Part shown: in pieces, positions 1 to 10,800 of the stretch
Layout of the letters: the number at the start of each line of letters is the position of its first letter
Numbering within the stretch: position 1 is the first letter of the stretch
The notes under the pieces: model-generated
What the model was told of the DNA's origin: nothing
What the model saw: only the letters and a program-made list of their open reading frames with translations
Database searches by the model: none
NCBI GenBank assembly: GCA_025642075.2
Contig: JAODUO010000113.1
Span: forward strand, 358,501-422,500
From: Ridgeia piscesae
Taxonomy: Eukaryota; Annelida; Polychaeta; Sabellida; Siboglinidae
Direction: 5' to 3'
DNA length: 64,000 nt
Program-made: the position numbers and the translations under genes

Positions 1-41
1 GTTCCCTTCTGTCAGTCCCCCACATCGACCACATCCTACAG
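1..41 (+). CDS. KDM5: KDM5 exon (5' cut by window edge)
   Basis: Read from base 3, this exon encodes SLLSVPHIDHILQ and ends CTACAG|GTACAG in phase 0. It joins the next exon as ILQ-ATDAEV, matching the ILQAT junction region that I recall from KDM5A/B. The 18 bases at 17-34 recur in the intron at 50-67. Confidence 0.6.
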
Positions 42-3000
42 GTACAGTTCCCCCACATCGACCACATGTTTTTTTCAGCTCTGTTGCATATTTACATATT
101 AATAGTCTTCTCAGAGTGCTTATGCGGTGGCTGAGTCCTAGGGAAGTTGAAATGATGTCACAAATAGTTTATTCTCTGTGGCAGCAATAGCAGCTAAAAA
201 GTCCAATAAGAGCATTACAGCTGATAAAATAGTTCATTAAAGTATATTAGTAAAACTATATGAAATTATAACTATATATAACTATATTAGTCTATATATG
301 AAATTGTTACTAATTAGATTAGTAAAATTATAAAACAGTAATTTAAAAAACAATGTTTCTGTTCAACAGGTCTGTCTGGGAATAAATAAAAAATAAAGAT
401 GTACAGTAATGCAGAATATCTCCAAGTTATGTTATGTTTGGGAATTTCCTATCATTACATGGAACGATTCAGTTTGTCATAGCCGTATTCAGACCACAGA
501 CGTCGAAACTCATCCACCAATGTACATATGGAACAATGTTTACGACCTACCGTTGTGTGCTATATTGTTTTTGCCACATGCCACATTCGCATTGTTGTGT
601 GGAATTGTCGCTTGTTGAGCTGTCCTGTGGACTTGATACGCGACTATGTTAGAAGTTAACTTTGTTGCCTGCAGGCCACAGATGCGGAGGTGTACAGCGA
701 GCGCGTGAAGAAGGAGAAGATGAAGAAGAGGAAGCTGGAGGACGGCGGGGAAGAGAAGCGTGTCGAGGGTGCCGGCATCGACAGACCCAAGAAGAAAAAG
801 TTCAAGGTCAAGTTTGGGAAAGACGGCAAAATCAAAGGTAGTTGTGTGCGACGTCTGTCAAGGTGCTGTTTTGGTGGTTTGGTTTTACAAGCTGCAGTTT
901 TTGAGCTGTGGTCAGCTCGTAGTGTGTGTAGATGCTCGGTGTGGTATTGTTTGGAAATGACGTGTACAATTTGTAAATGGCAGGTTTCGTGCTGATTTCT
1001 AATAGTCAGTATTTTTTATTCATAAATGATAAGCGTTTACTAAATGGTTGTTGGTAGTGGATTTTAAATGTAATTGTCAATGTTGTTACTCCGTAGAAAG
1101 TACAGATTTTACGGAATTGTAAATAGCAAGTTGTTTATAAATGGCATGTTCGATACTGTTGGTAGATGACATGTTTTGTACTACTTCTTAAATGTCACTT
1201 GACAGTATTTTCAGACAGCAACTTTAGTAGTATTCATTGATCACACTTGATGGACCAGGACAATTTTAAACGGTGCATTGTGTCTTAGGATCTGGCAAGT
1301 TCAAGGATGGAGAGAAGAGAAAGGACGGGAAGGATGAGAAGAAGAAAAAGAAGCTGAAGAAGCGAGAGAAGGAGATGGGGAAGGAGAGGAAGAAGAAGGT
1401 GCACAAGTCGTTTGAGATGGTGGACGAGGAAGAGGATGATTGCTCGGCTGTAAAATGTCTCAAGCCCTCTGGTGAGCATTTTTGGTAGTTTGTACAGATT
1501 ATGCGTAACTTTACTCACATAGAAACGTAATTTCCTATCAGGATCTGATGAATAAATCAATCAACCTGTAACAGTGCAATAGTTGCTGTTTATTTGAACT
1601 GGTCCTACTGAACTTAGGCTGACCTTGGTGCCTGGATAAATTATAAGTAAATTATAATATCATAATTAATAAAATAATATTTTTGTTAAGGTTTTTATTT
1701 TGATAGCAATCCTGTTACTTCTGGTGCTTGTGTGCGTGCATGCTGGTCTGTGTATAATGTCAGTGTGTAGGTCAACTGGGTGCAGTGTAACATGTGTGAG
1801 CAGTGGTTCCATGTGACGTCTGTCTGTGTGTCTGTCTGTTGGTGACGAGGTCAACTGGGTGCAGTGTGACACGTGTGAGCAGTGGTTCCATGTGACGTCT
1901 GTCTGTGTGTCTGTCTGTTGGTGACGAGGTCAACTGGGTGCAGTGTGACACGTGTGAGCAGTGGTTCCATGTGACGTCTGTCTGTGTGTCTGTCTGTGGT
2001 GACGAGGTCAACTGGGTGCAGTGTGACACGTGTGAGCAGTGGTTCCATGTGACGTCTGTCTGTGTGTGTGTCTGTTGTTGTGACGAGGTCAACTGGGTGC
2101 AGTGTGACACGTGTGAGCAGTGGTTCCATGTGACGTCTGTCTGTGTGTCTGTAGGTGACAAGGTCAACTGGGTGCAGTGTGACACGTGTGAGCAGTGGTT
2201 CCATGTGACGTCTGTCTGTGTTCTGTCTGTTGGTGACGAGGTCAACTGGGTGCAGTGTGACACGTTGAGCAGTGGTTCCATTGACGTCTGTCTGTGTGTC
2301 TGTAGGTGACGAGGTCAACTGGGTGCAGTGTGACACGTGTGAGCAGTGGTTCCATATGACGTCTGTCTATGTGTCTGTAGGTGAGAGGTCAACTGGGTGC
2401 AGTGTGACACGTGTGAGCAGTGGTTCCATGTGACGTCTGTCTGTGTGTCTGTAGGTGACAAGGTCAACTGGGTGCAGTGTGACACGTGTGAGCAGTGGTT
2501 TCATGTGACGTCTGTCTGCATGTCTGTCTGTAGGTGACAAGGTCAACTAGGTGCAGTGTGACACGTGTGAGCAGTGGTTCCATGTGACGTCTGTCTGTGT
2601 GTCTGTAGGTGACGAGGTCAACTGGGTGCAGTGTGACACGACTGAGCAGTGGTTTCTTATGACGTCTGTCTGTGTGTCTGTAGGTGACGAGGTCAACTGG
2701 GTGCAGTGTCACACGTGTGAGCAGTGGTTCCATATGACGTCTGTCTATGTGTCTGTAGGTGATGAGGTCAACTGGGTGCAGTGTGACACGTGTGAGCAGT
2801 GGTTCCATGTGACGTCTGTCTGTGTGTCTGTAGGTGACGAGGTCAACTGGGTGCAGTGTGACACGTGTGAGCAGTGGTTTCATATGACGTCTGTCTGTGT
2901 GTCTGTAGGTGACGAGGTCAACTGGGTGCAGTGTGACACGTGTGAGCAGTGGTTCCACCTGCTGTGCGTGGGTCTGGGTGAGGACGAGGTCGCCGGCAAC

Positions 3001-3276
3001 GAGGAGTACCAGTGCTTCATGTGCAAGAACGAAGGTGGCGCCACCATCAAGCCATCACTGTCCGCTCCGCCCGTGTTCGGCGCTGACACAGCCTTGGTGA
3101 CCGACTCAGAAGACGACTATGAAAAAGCTGGGGAAGAGATGGAGGAAGAAGAGGAGAGGGATGAGGGAGTAGGGGAGGGAGTGTCGGAGGAGGGAGTGCA
3201 GGGGATGACTGAGGGGACGGAGGACAGTGTCACGGCGGCATCACAGATGACCGCCGACTGGCAGGCCACTGACTAG
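1..3276 (+). CDS. KDM5: KDM5/JARID1 histone demethylase, 3' end (partial, spliced)
   Basis: The coding sequence joins 1-41, 675-837, 1289-1471 and 2909-3276, giving about 250 C-terminal residues in a closed frame. KDM5 enzymes remove methyl groups from histone H3 lysine 4 in the nucleus. The catalytic JmjC core lies upstream of the window. What is seen is a helical segment ending HILQ-AT, like the KDM5 block before the C-terminal linker, then two Lys/Glu-rich exons, then a C4HC3 PHD finger, then an acidic tail rich in Glu and Gly. The finger has DDC and VKC in exon 3, and VQC, DTC, WFH, LCVG, QC and MC in exon 4. In KDM5A the equivalent PHD3 reads H3K4me3 and the Trp of WVQCD belongs to its aromatic cage; I infer the same here. 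The last intron is filled by a 75-bp repeat that copies the start of the PHD exon. The gene converges on ATXN7. Other PHD proteins are possible but fit the linker less well. Confidence 0.8.
675..837 (+). CDS. KDM5: KDM5 exon, Lys-rich linker 1
   Basis: The acceptor is TTGCCTGCAG|GCC and the donor AAAG|GTAGTT, phase 0 to 1. It encodes a strongly basic linker (KKEKMKKRKLED, then PKKKKFKVKFGK) that resembles a nuclear localisation region. Confidence 0.75.
1289..1471 (+). CDS. KDM5: KDM5 exon, Lys-rich linker 2 and first PHD3 cysteines
   Basis: The acceptor is TGTCTTAG|GA and the donor CTCTG|GTGAGC, phase 1 to 1. It encodes long Lys runs followed by EEEDDCSAVKCLKPSG. The two Cys are the first zinc ligands of the PHD finger completed by the last exon. 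Confidence 0.8.
1768..2960 (+). repeat. 75-bp minisatellite copying the KDM5 PHD3 acceptor and half-exon
   Basis: About 16 head-to-tail units each carry GTCTGTAG (a 3' splice site) followed by 52 bases matching the start of the last KDM5 exon, ending at WFHV. Copies between 2609 and 2909 are exactly 75 bp apart. Those from 1780 to 2530 vary in length, and some have lost the AG. One unit has TAG at 2548-2550 and blocks the frame; all later units stay open. Confidence 0.95.
2909..3276 (+). CDS. KDM5: KDM5 terminal exon, PHD3 finger and acidic tail
   Basis: The acceptor GTCTGTAG|GTGACGAG follows in phase from the previous exon. The exon supplies the PHD ligands in WVQCDTCEQWFHLLCVGLG and QCFMC, then an acidic tail ending at TAG. 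It is the only unit of the flanking 75-bp array that continues into a complete finger, so I take this acceptor as the ancestral one. Four in-frame upstream copies could extend it. Confidence 0.85.
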
Positions 3277-4165
3277 GACTGGTGACGTCTGTCTGATGAC
3301 GTGGCATTCGGTGAATGTAGTGGCTGCCAAGTATTTCTTATAGTTATATGCATATATCAATTTGTATTATGTTTGCTATGGTGTATCAATCAGTTGTTTC
3401 TGGTAGAATGTACGTGTTGAATGGAGCGGTGTGGGCCACATGCTGGCCCGACACCTTGAATAGAGAGGTGTGGGCCACATGCCGGCCCGACACCTTCACT
3501 GAAGGTAGGTGTATGGCCCAAAAACTTCACTGTAGTTGCAAGGGCCACACATTGAAGACATGTGGGGCACATTCTTTTGTTGTGTATTGTGTAGTGAGGA
3601 CTGTTGACTAGGGAGCCTGTTGGTATATACCAGTACGTTGATGTCGCTGTCTTAGAGTTGAGTCAGTCACCTGATGTTGTTGCATGGTGTGTCACCGACT
3701 GTACATGTTGGTGGTGGTTTGCAACGCATGTGGTGTAGATGTGTACACTGTTGCACAGATGTGTAATGAGTCATGTTACTGGTGGTGTTGGTTGCAGCTA
3801 GTGGAGCTTTTAGCTTATCTCGCCAGATGCTTAATCGTCACGCCTGCGTCACCACCGTTACTAATCTTACTTTTGTTGTCATTGATTTTTGTTAAGTGCA
3901 AAAAATGTGCACGCCCAGGAACATTGCATTGTGGTGAACATGTATCGAGATATTTTGATGAATGCTATTTAAAAAGGTGACAACCCACAATTCCGACAGA
4001 ATGCTCGTCAGCAGTTCATATAACAGTGGTGTCCTATACAGTGGCATGAAGTTAGTGCTTGTCTAACATTTTAACAAGGAAATTATTTGTAAGGCATTGG
4101 ATGTGTGAATGATGTCATAATCAGTATTGGAAATTCTGTCAATAAATGCACTAAGCACAAAGAGT
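3277..4165 (+). other. KDM5 3' UTR with inferred poly(A) signal
   Basis: There is no further ORF after the stop. AATAAA at 4141-4146 is followed by a GT-rich stretch (GAGTTTGTTTGCTG), a good poly(A) signal. The UTR holds two copies of a ~45-bp unit containing GTGTGGGCCACATG at about 3425-3510. The transcript end is inferred. Confidence 0.45.
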
Positions 4166-4249
4166 TTGTTTGCTGTATATTCTTGTTTTCATTATAAAAC
4201 ACTCCAAAAACAGACATCGGTTAACTTCCAGTCGCATTCATCATACATA

Positions 4250-5998
4250 TACATAAATAGTCGATTTTATTTATTTACAATCAACATTATACACGATTAA
4301 CCTGTGCTGCATTTGTAGTCGCTTATATATATATATAAATACAGGCCTGTATATATATACGGTGAGCATTAAAGCACATGCAAAATACAAATGGTTTACG
4401 TGCTACAAAGTCACCCGTCGTTTCCTGATTCTTGCAAGTTGTGTGACGGTTGCTTCCGGGAGCCACGTCGACCAGATGGAACAATGTATCGATGCGTTGT
4501 CTGAAAGTATCACACCGGTGCATCGTAACTACCCAAAGTACGTTGGTTACAACAGACGACACAGACGTGTTTATCGGCTGCCTTCGAAGGTCCAGTTGCC
4601 CGGTGGTGCACGTTTGTCGAGTGATTGCACCGAGCATTACGTGAAAACATCTCTACGCGCAGCATACATACACACAGGAAGACAACACCGGCACGCTCGT
4701 AGAAAAGTCACTTGGACCCAGAAGGATTGAGCCTAGACACACATGGCTGCACACACATGGCTGTCACAACTCTACTCACACACCAGGCGAACTAGTTGAC
4801 AACTGGCACTGGTAGCAGTCATCAACACTGGACTAGAAGTTGCGTTGTTATGTCATTATTCAGACAACTTGTCAGACGTACTGTTGCTAGCAAAGACCCA
4901 GGTTGGATGCTTGATTTTTCACTTTCAGAAGATGATTATGAAAACATTCTCTTCCAAATCATGTAAACTAATAACATTTTTTCACAGAATATCAAAAGAT
5001 TTAAAGTGTAGTGTACTTGTAAAAATATTCCTTTAACTATAGTTGACTGCATGTATCAACCTTACCTATAGAAAATGTGAAATTTCTTTGACATCTTTTC
5101 GACATAATTTTATGGTTACAGATTAATGTAACGAATGCGGCTATAAAAGAATAACTTTATAAGCAAACCCTGGATTTAGGAGACCATACATCACAGTCAA
5201 ACTCTTACTGGATTAATTCCATTCAAAAATGGCACGTACCCATTGCCACTGTTTTTTGCCTTATGTACAACCTGGTAGTATTGCTGTTGCTAAGCAACTG
5301 TGGTCATGTGACTAGTCATGTGACGTGTCCTCAGCAGACTAGATGCAATCACATGCAGCGACATTTAATGTGGTCGTGGAATGTAATCTTTGAAATGTTC
5401 TCCTGGGGGGGGGCTGCAGCTGTACAACACCAAATACAGATGCACAACACTTGCTATGGCAACAGCAAATGCCGGTTCATAATCACGATCATGTCGTCAA
5501 CAATACGACTACTACTCAGTAGTTTGGTTACCTTTTCACGCGTAAATCTGACCCTGTTTTCTGCGCAAAACGTTTTCGCTAAGGGTCAGTCAAAATTTTC
5601 AGAGACGTCCCAAGTGTCATTGTGATGACAAAATAAATAAATAATAGCCACAAATGTCTACGTTTCGTATAAGAAAATGTTAAGTACACATTTTTCCTAA
5701 AAGCTAACGCGATTAATTTCCTACACTTCTTCAACATGGCAACTTTTAGTGAGTCATTTGAAAACAACATTTTGATTAATTCTGCTTTACCCACTTCTAT
5801 CAAACGTTTGAACAGCCACACGAGAAAGCTATGTAACAATGACAAAGAATGCCAACTATACACTGGTGAAATAGGTCATAGGTCATCCAGCCGACCAACC
5901 GATCGACCCCTGTGACATTTGCACTGACTGAAAGACAAGGGTATGTACGATGGGAACTGTCTGTACACAGCCAATCACTACGGCCGTTGCAACAGACG
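4250..5998 (-). other. Possible ATXN7 3' UTR
   Basis: No coding sequence is seen on either strand here. A minus-strand AATAAATAAA lies at about 4265-4275. If used, it puts the two poly(A) signals of the convergent KDM5 and ATXN7 genes about 120 bp apart. This is inferred only. Confidence 0.3.
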
Positions 5999-6399
5999 TT
6001 AGGAGATAATGTTGGGCGAATCCGCCAGTTTGTCCTGGAATTCGACCGATGTCCTTCGTGCATCGCCCTCCAACACTAGAGTGGCGCCACCTGGTTGTGA
6101 CTGCGTGACAAGCCCCGAAACACCAGGGGGCGCCATGATTGTGAACGAGACTGGCTGCATGGGCACCTTGCTGGTTGCTGTGGCGATAGTGTGGCTCGCG
6201 GAGCAACAGGGGATGGGCAGTGAGGCGGTCGGCACGACGACAGGCGCCGCAAACACTTGCTGCAGGTTGCCGGCGGCGATGAGTGTCGTTGGACTCGACA
6301 GACCAACTGCGAGTTGGGCATGCATTGAGTTCTTGTTGGCCATCATGGCTGCCGTTGCTCCCTTCAACTGCAGCCCACCGCGTCTCTCGCCATTCTTAC
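5999..6399 (-). CDS. ATXN7: ATXN7 exon 11 (terminal)
   Basis: The acceptor is GTTATAG|GTAAG, phase 1. It encodes GKNGERRGGLQLKGATAAMM and Val/Thr-rich sequence, ending at TAA (6001-5999). The phase closes exactly with exon 10. Confidence 0.75.
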
Positions 6400-6535
6400 C
6401 TATAACAACAATGACAACAGGTGTTGACAACAACATGTCGGCTTATAGGGTCACCATTCTAGACATAGTTCTTTCTAAAAACATAAGATACCCAGACTTT
6501 TAAATGCTAATTCATTAGTTAAAACATGACGCATG

Positions 6536-6574
<39 letters not shown>

Positions 6575-7779
6575 CATGTATATAGGTATACAACAATGTA
6601 TGTTGTATGTATGTATACATGTGTATAAAATGTATACATGTATATATATATATATATATATGTATGTATATCATTATATACATATACGTGACCCATCTTA
6701 ATGAAATGAGTCGGATATCGGTAAAACTGATTTTGCGTAAATGTCGTTTTTTTGAAAAAATTGCAAATCCAACAATTTTGAGATTGCCATTAGTATTCAT
6801 TTTAGCAGTTATCACAGTTGGTACCGCCTATATAAGTCCGTTTTATGTATTTTGGTGTCATGTTCAAAGAGGTATGCAAAGCATATCTTACGATTTGTAA
6901 GATCCTTACAAATCGGGCATCACCACAAAGCTTGGCGTGTCATCAGTCCATATATGGACAAATTTATGTTAATAAATGCGAACTGTGACCCACAGAAGGC
7001 CTTAAAGGGGTGGCCTGTTCACCTCAGCTGCGCAAACAATGACACAGCAATGTCATCCGGGGCACTGGTTACCACCCAGATCGCACTACTGATTGGTGGA
7101 GCGAGAAGCTTATATAAATAATCAGTACACGTGCAGGAACACAGCATGTGTTTATATGCAAATTGCTATTTCTATGACCCAAATGCTAGTTAATGTGAGA
7201 TGAGGCAAGCTGGCTCTGGCATGGTGGGAACTTTCACCCACACCCGTGCTAACAACACACAAGCGAGGACGTGGCTGGTCTAGAAGCTACAGCTGATTTA
7301 TCTGGACACTGTCACAGATCTCTTGTCGTTATGTAGCTATGTTATTCTTTAGTATTAAACTTGTTAAATACAACCGTCTGTTGTGATTCTTACTGTTGAA
7401 GCCGATGAAGGTACGGGAATTTTCAGCAATTAATTGTACCGCTACTCTTTTCTAACAAAGATCTTGTTTTCATATTAACAGAATGTCTCCAGCATTCCAT
7501 TATCTATTCATGTTCCGAATTTCAGTCAGATCTGTCCAAGTAACTAAGGTACATTTCATGAAACATGACAAAAAGTTGTTGAAACTTTGAAGGCAGTTTT
7601 ATTAGTTTGAAGGTTTCTACTCCACACATGTTTGGTGGGAGCCGTTACTTCACTTATAACTGGCATATCTTCTTACGTGATACATCACGTGAAAGCAGAG
7701 ACTGTGGTCTTTCCAATGGTACCAATAACTCAATTTTGAAAAATACCAACATCCAACTAATTTTGTTAAGATGGGTCAC

Positions 7780-7854
<75 letters not shown>

Positions 7855-10800
7855 CATATCTATATCTAGTTGCATAATAGCACACACATATAGGTAAATG
7901 TACACACTACACACATATACAGTCATCAGTTTATCCAACCAAAAACCTCTCACGCAATCAAATGATTTATAATTAACAATTGTACTTGCCAAAATAACAA
8001 GTACATTTAAGCACATAACATCATAACTATCATTCGCCTGTTGACCGAGTCTTTTATTTTCCTTTAGGCAAAAGTATGTTATTAATGTTGCATTGTAACT
8101 TAAACTAGAACGCCGAACAATATTTGTAATCAAAAAAGTTAGTTGGAATAAAAAACTCCCAGTTGGCAGTGGGATCAGAATTGCCATAATGTGGATGGAA
8201 TTGGAATAATAAATGGTGAAATCAGTGATATGAACTCAACCTCAGTACCACTGTACCACCCCACAAAGTTGACAAATCCTACTTAAAGACTGATTCACTG
8301 AACAAATGAATCTCAATGATGCAGGTAACTACTGGATGACGAAAATTGTCTTTGCATTTCATAATAAAACTCTAAATTGTGATAACCCAAATTTAGATAA
8401 AAGTAATGTTAAATTGTTTCCAGGATATAATGAAACGTTTGTCGGCTGAGCCTCACTACTTTGCTGACCTACCTGAAGATTTACAATGCTGCCCGGCACG
8501 GATGCTCAACTGCTGCTGTGGCAATTGCTGCAGCTGCTGCAACTGCTGTAGCTGCTGCTGCTGCTCCAACACTGCAGCAGCAACCTGCTCAGCTGCTCCC
8601 ACTGTTGCCGTCGTGACACTTTGGGTGGATGGAAATCCCTTTACGGTGACCGTTTGGGATGAGGATATGACACCATTTGGCAGCGGCGAGGCTGCGGAAA
8701 TCTGTGGACTAGCAGAACCCTGCAAGACAACGGTGGGAAATGACGGACTTGACAGTGGACTAAAGAGTAACTTTCTAGGATAACATTCTGATAAGATGGG
8801 TGAATTATTCAAACTGTTACGAAGATCAATTTAAACTGAATATTTTTTTTTTTTTAAATACTGTCAAAACTTCAACAAGAAATAGTGACTGCATTAGTAG
8901 TGCAGCCATAAAGACAAATTCATAGAAGTGACTGATATGACTTACTGATCGGATGAGTGGACTTGGAGTGGTAGATGGTGCCACTCCAGTATTGCCATAT
9001 GCAAACGCCATCTGCATTGACGATGGCGCGACAACGGTACCAGGGGGCGGTGCCGTATCCATGACAACCGCCCCTCCAACCGACATGGCATTGACAATGG
9101 CATTGAGACTGTTGGCCGAACCATCTGGCATGAGCACTTGCTGCGACTGCTTTAGGGTCAAAGTTCGACCACCCACCACTCGGCCAGACTGCACTGCTTT
9201 GGCACTGGCCTTCTCTGTCTGTATGTGGTTGTGCGTTGTCACGGCAACCGATTCGGTAGCTAGTTGAATGCCCGGAATGGTCACCAGATGGCCGTTGACA
9301 AGGCCACTGCCGTCAATGTTCGTGACGACAATGTTGAGGTCCTTGAAGAGATTGTTCCGTGCAAAATGTTGATGCTTTGCGGAGACCGACGACATGCCCA
9401 GACTACCTATGGCAGCCGACCCAAGGTTCACGTTCACCGCACCAACGGGAATTGCGATGGAGATTGGATTGTTCATGTGACTTGTGCTCACCGCCGACAG
9501 GTTCAGCTGGTTGACATTGGGGGCGCTGTTTGCACCGACAACATTCGATGCGTGCGACAAAACGACACCGGATCGCTTGCGCTTCGAGCTGCCATGACTC
9601 GTCCGTACACCAGAGGGCACTACATCAGTGGCTACATTAGTCCTGTTTCCGACCACTAATGTCACCGGAGTTCGTAAGCTCGCCGTGCTGCTACCTGGCG
9701 AGTTGACTAGTGGCACTGATGACGACGCTTTCACTTTCTGTTTGTTGATGATTGGCTTGTTGTGGCCAGCCATGCCTAAAGGGTTCATGCCCCCACTGCC
9801 GACCTTTGCACTGCCCCCCAGCCAGGGATGGTGGTCTCCGAGCGTGAATTCGTACGGGTCGTTGGAGCTGGCTGTGATGTTGGAACCCTGGGGTAACTTG
9901 GACTCCACACAGAGACGCCTGTAAAAACCACAGGCGGATGGTGTACAGGGGTGATATGGGGTGCAGTTGATAGGGCAACTGAGACTAGCTAAAGTTGGAA
10001 TGGAGACCCAATTATTTTCAGTAAAGAACACAATATCACTTGCTGCTTGCACCAGAACTGCTGACATCATACGCCGATGTTTTTTTTGTGCAAATGCAAC
10101 TGAACATGTATGCTGTAGATAGATATGCATTTGGGTGACGTGTATAACAAAATCACAGGACAACTTTACATGTGTTAACATTAACTTTATTGTATGCTGC
10201 CCAGTGCGTGCTAATTACCTGTTGGTGGAACACTTATTTGTGCTGGTATTTATTTGTGGGATGAGACACTTACTTAGCAATGAAGTATTTACCTGTTACT
10301 TGTTAGCTGAGGTACTGTGGGGTGGGACTCTTACTTGTGGGGTTGGTACTTACTTGTGGGATGGGGTAATTACCTGTAGGGTACTTTCTTGTCGGGTGGG
10401 ACACTTACTTATAATAATAACATTTATAAAATGCTGTAAATCTAGACGAAACTTCCATTTGGAGTTGCTAAAATACATGAAATAGATAAGTGAGTTACTC
10501 ACTTATGGGGTGAGGTGGGTTACTTACTTATGGGGTGAGGTGGGTTACTTACTTATGGGGTGAGGTGGGTTACTTACTTATGGGGTGAGGTGGGTTACTT
10601 ACTTGTGGGGTGAGATGGGTTACTTACTTGTGGGGTGAGGTGGGTTACTTACTTGTGGGGTGAGGTGGGTTACTTACTTGTGGGGTGAGTTTTTTTGGGT
10701 TTACTTATTTTTTTGTGGGGTGAGGTGGGTTACTTACTTGTGGGGTGAGTGGGTTACAGTGGGGTGAGGTGGGTTACTTACTTATGGGTGGGGTGGGTTA

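Noticed and set aside
1772..2958. Minus-strand ORFs across the KDM5 repeat (TLHPVDLVT units)
   Set aside because: They are the antisense shadow of the 75-bp unit. The plus strand carries the PHD homology.
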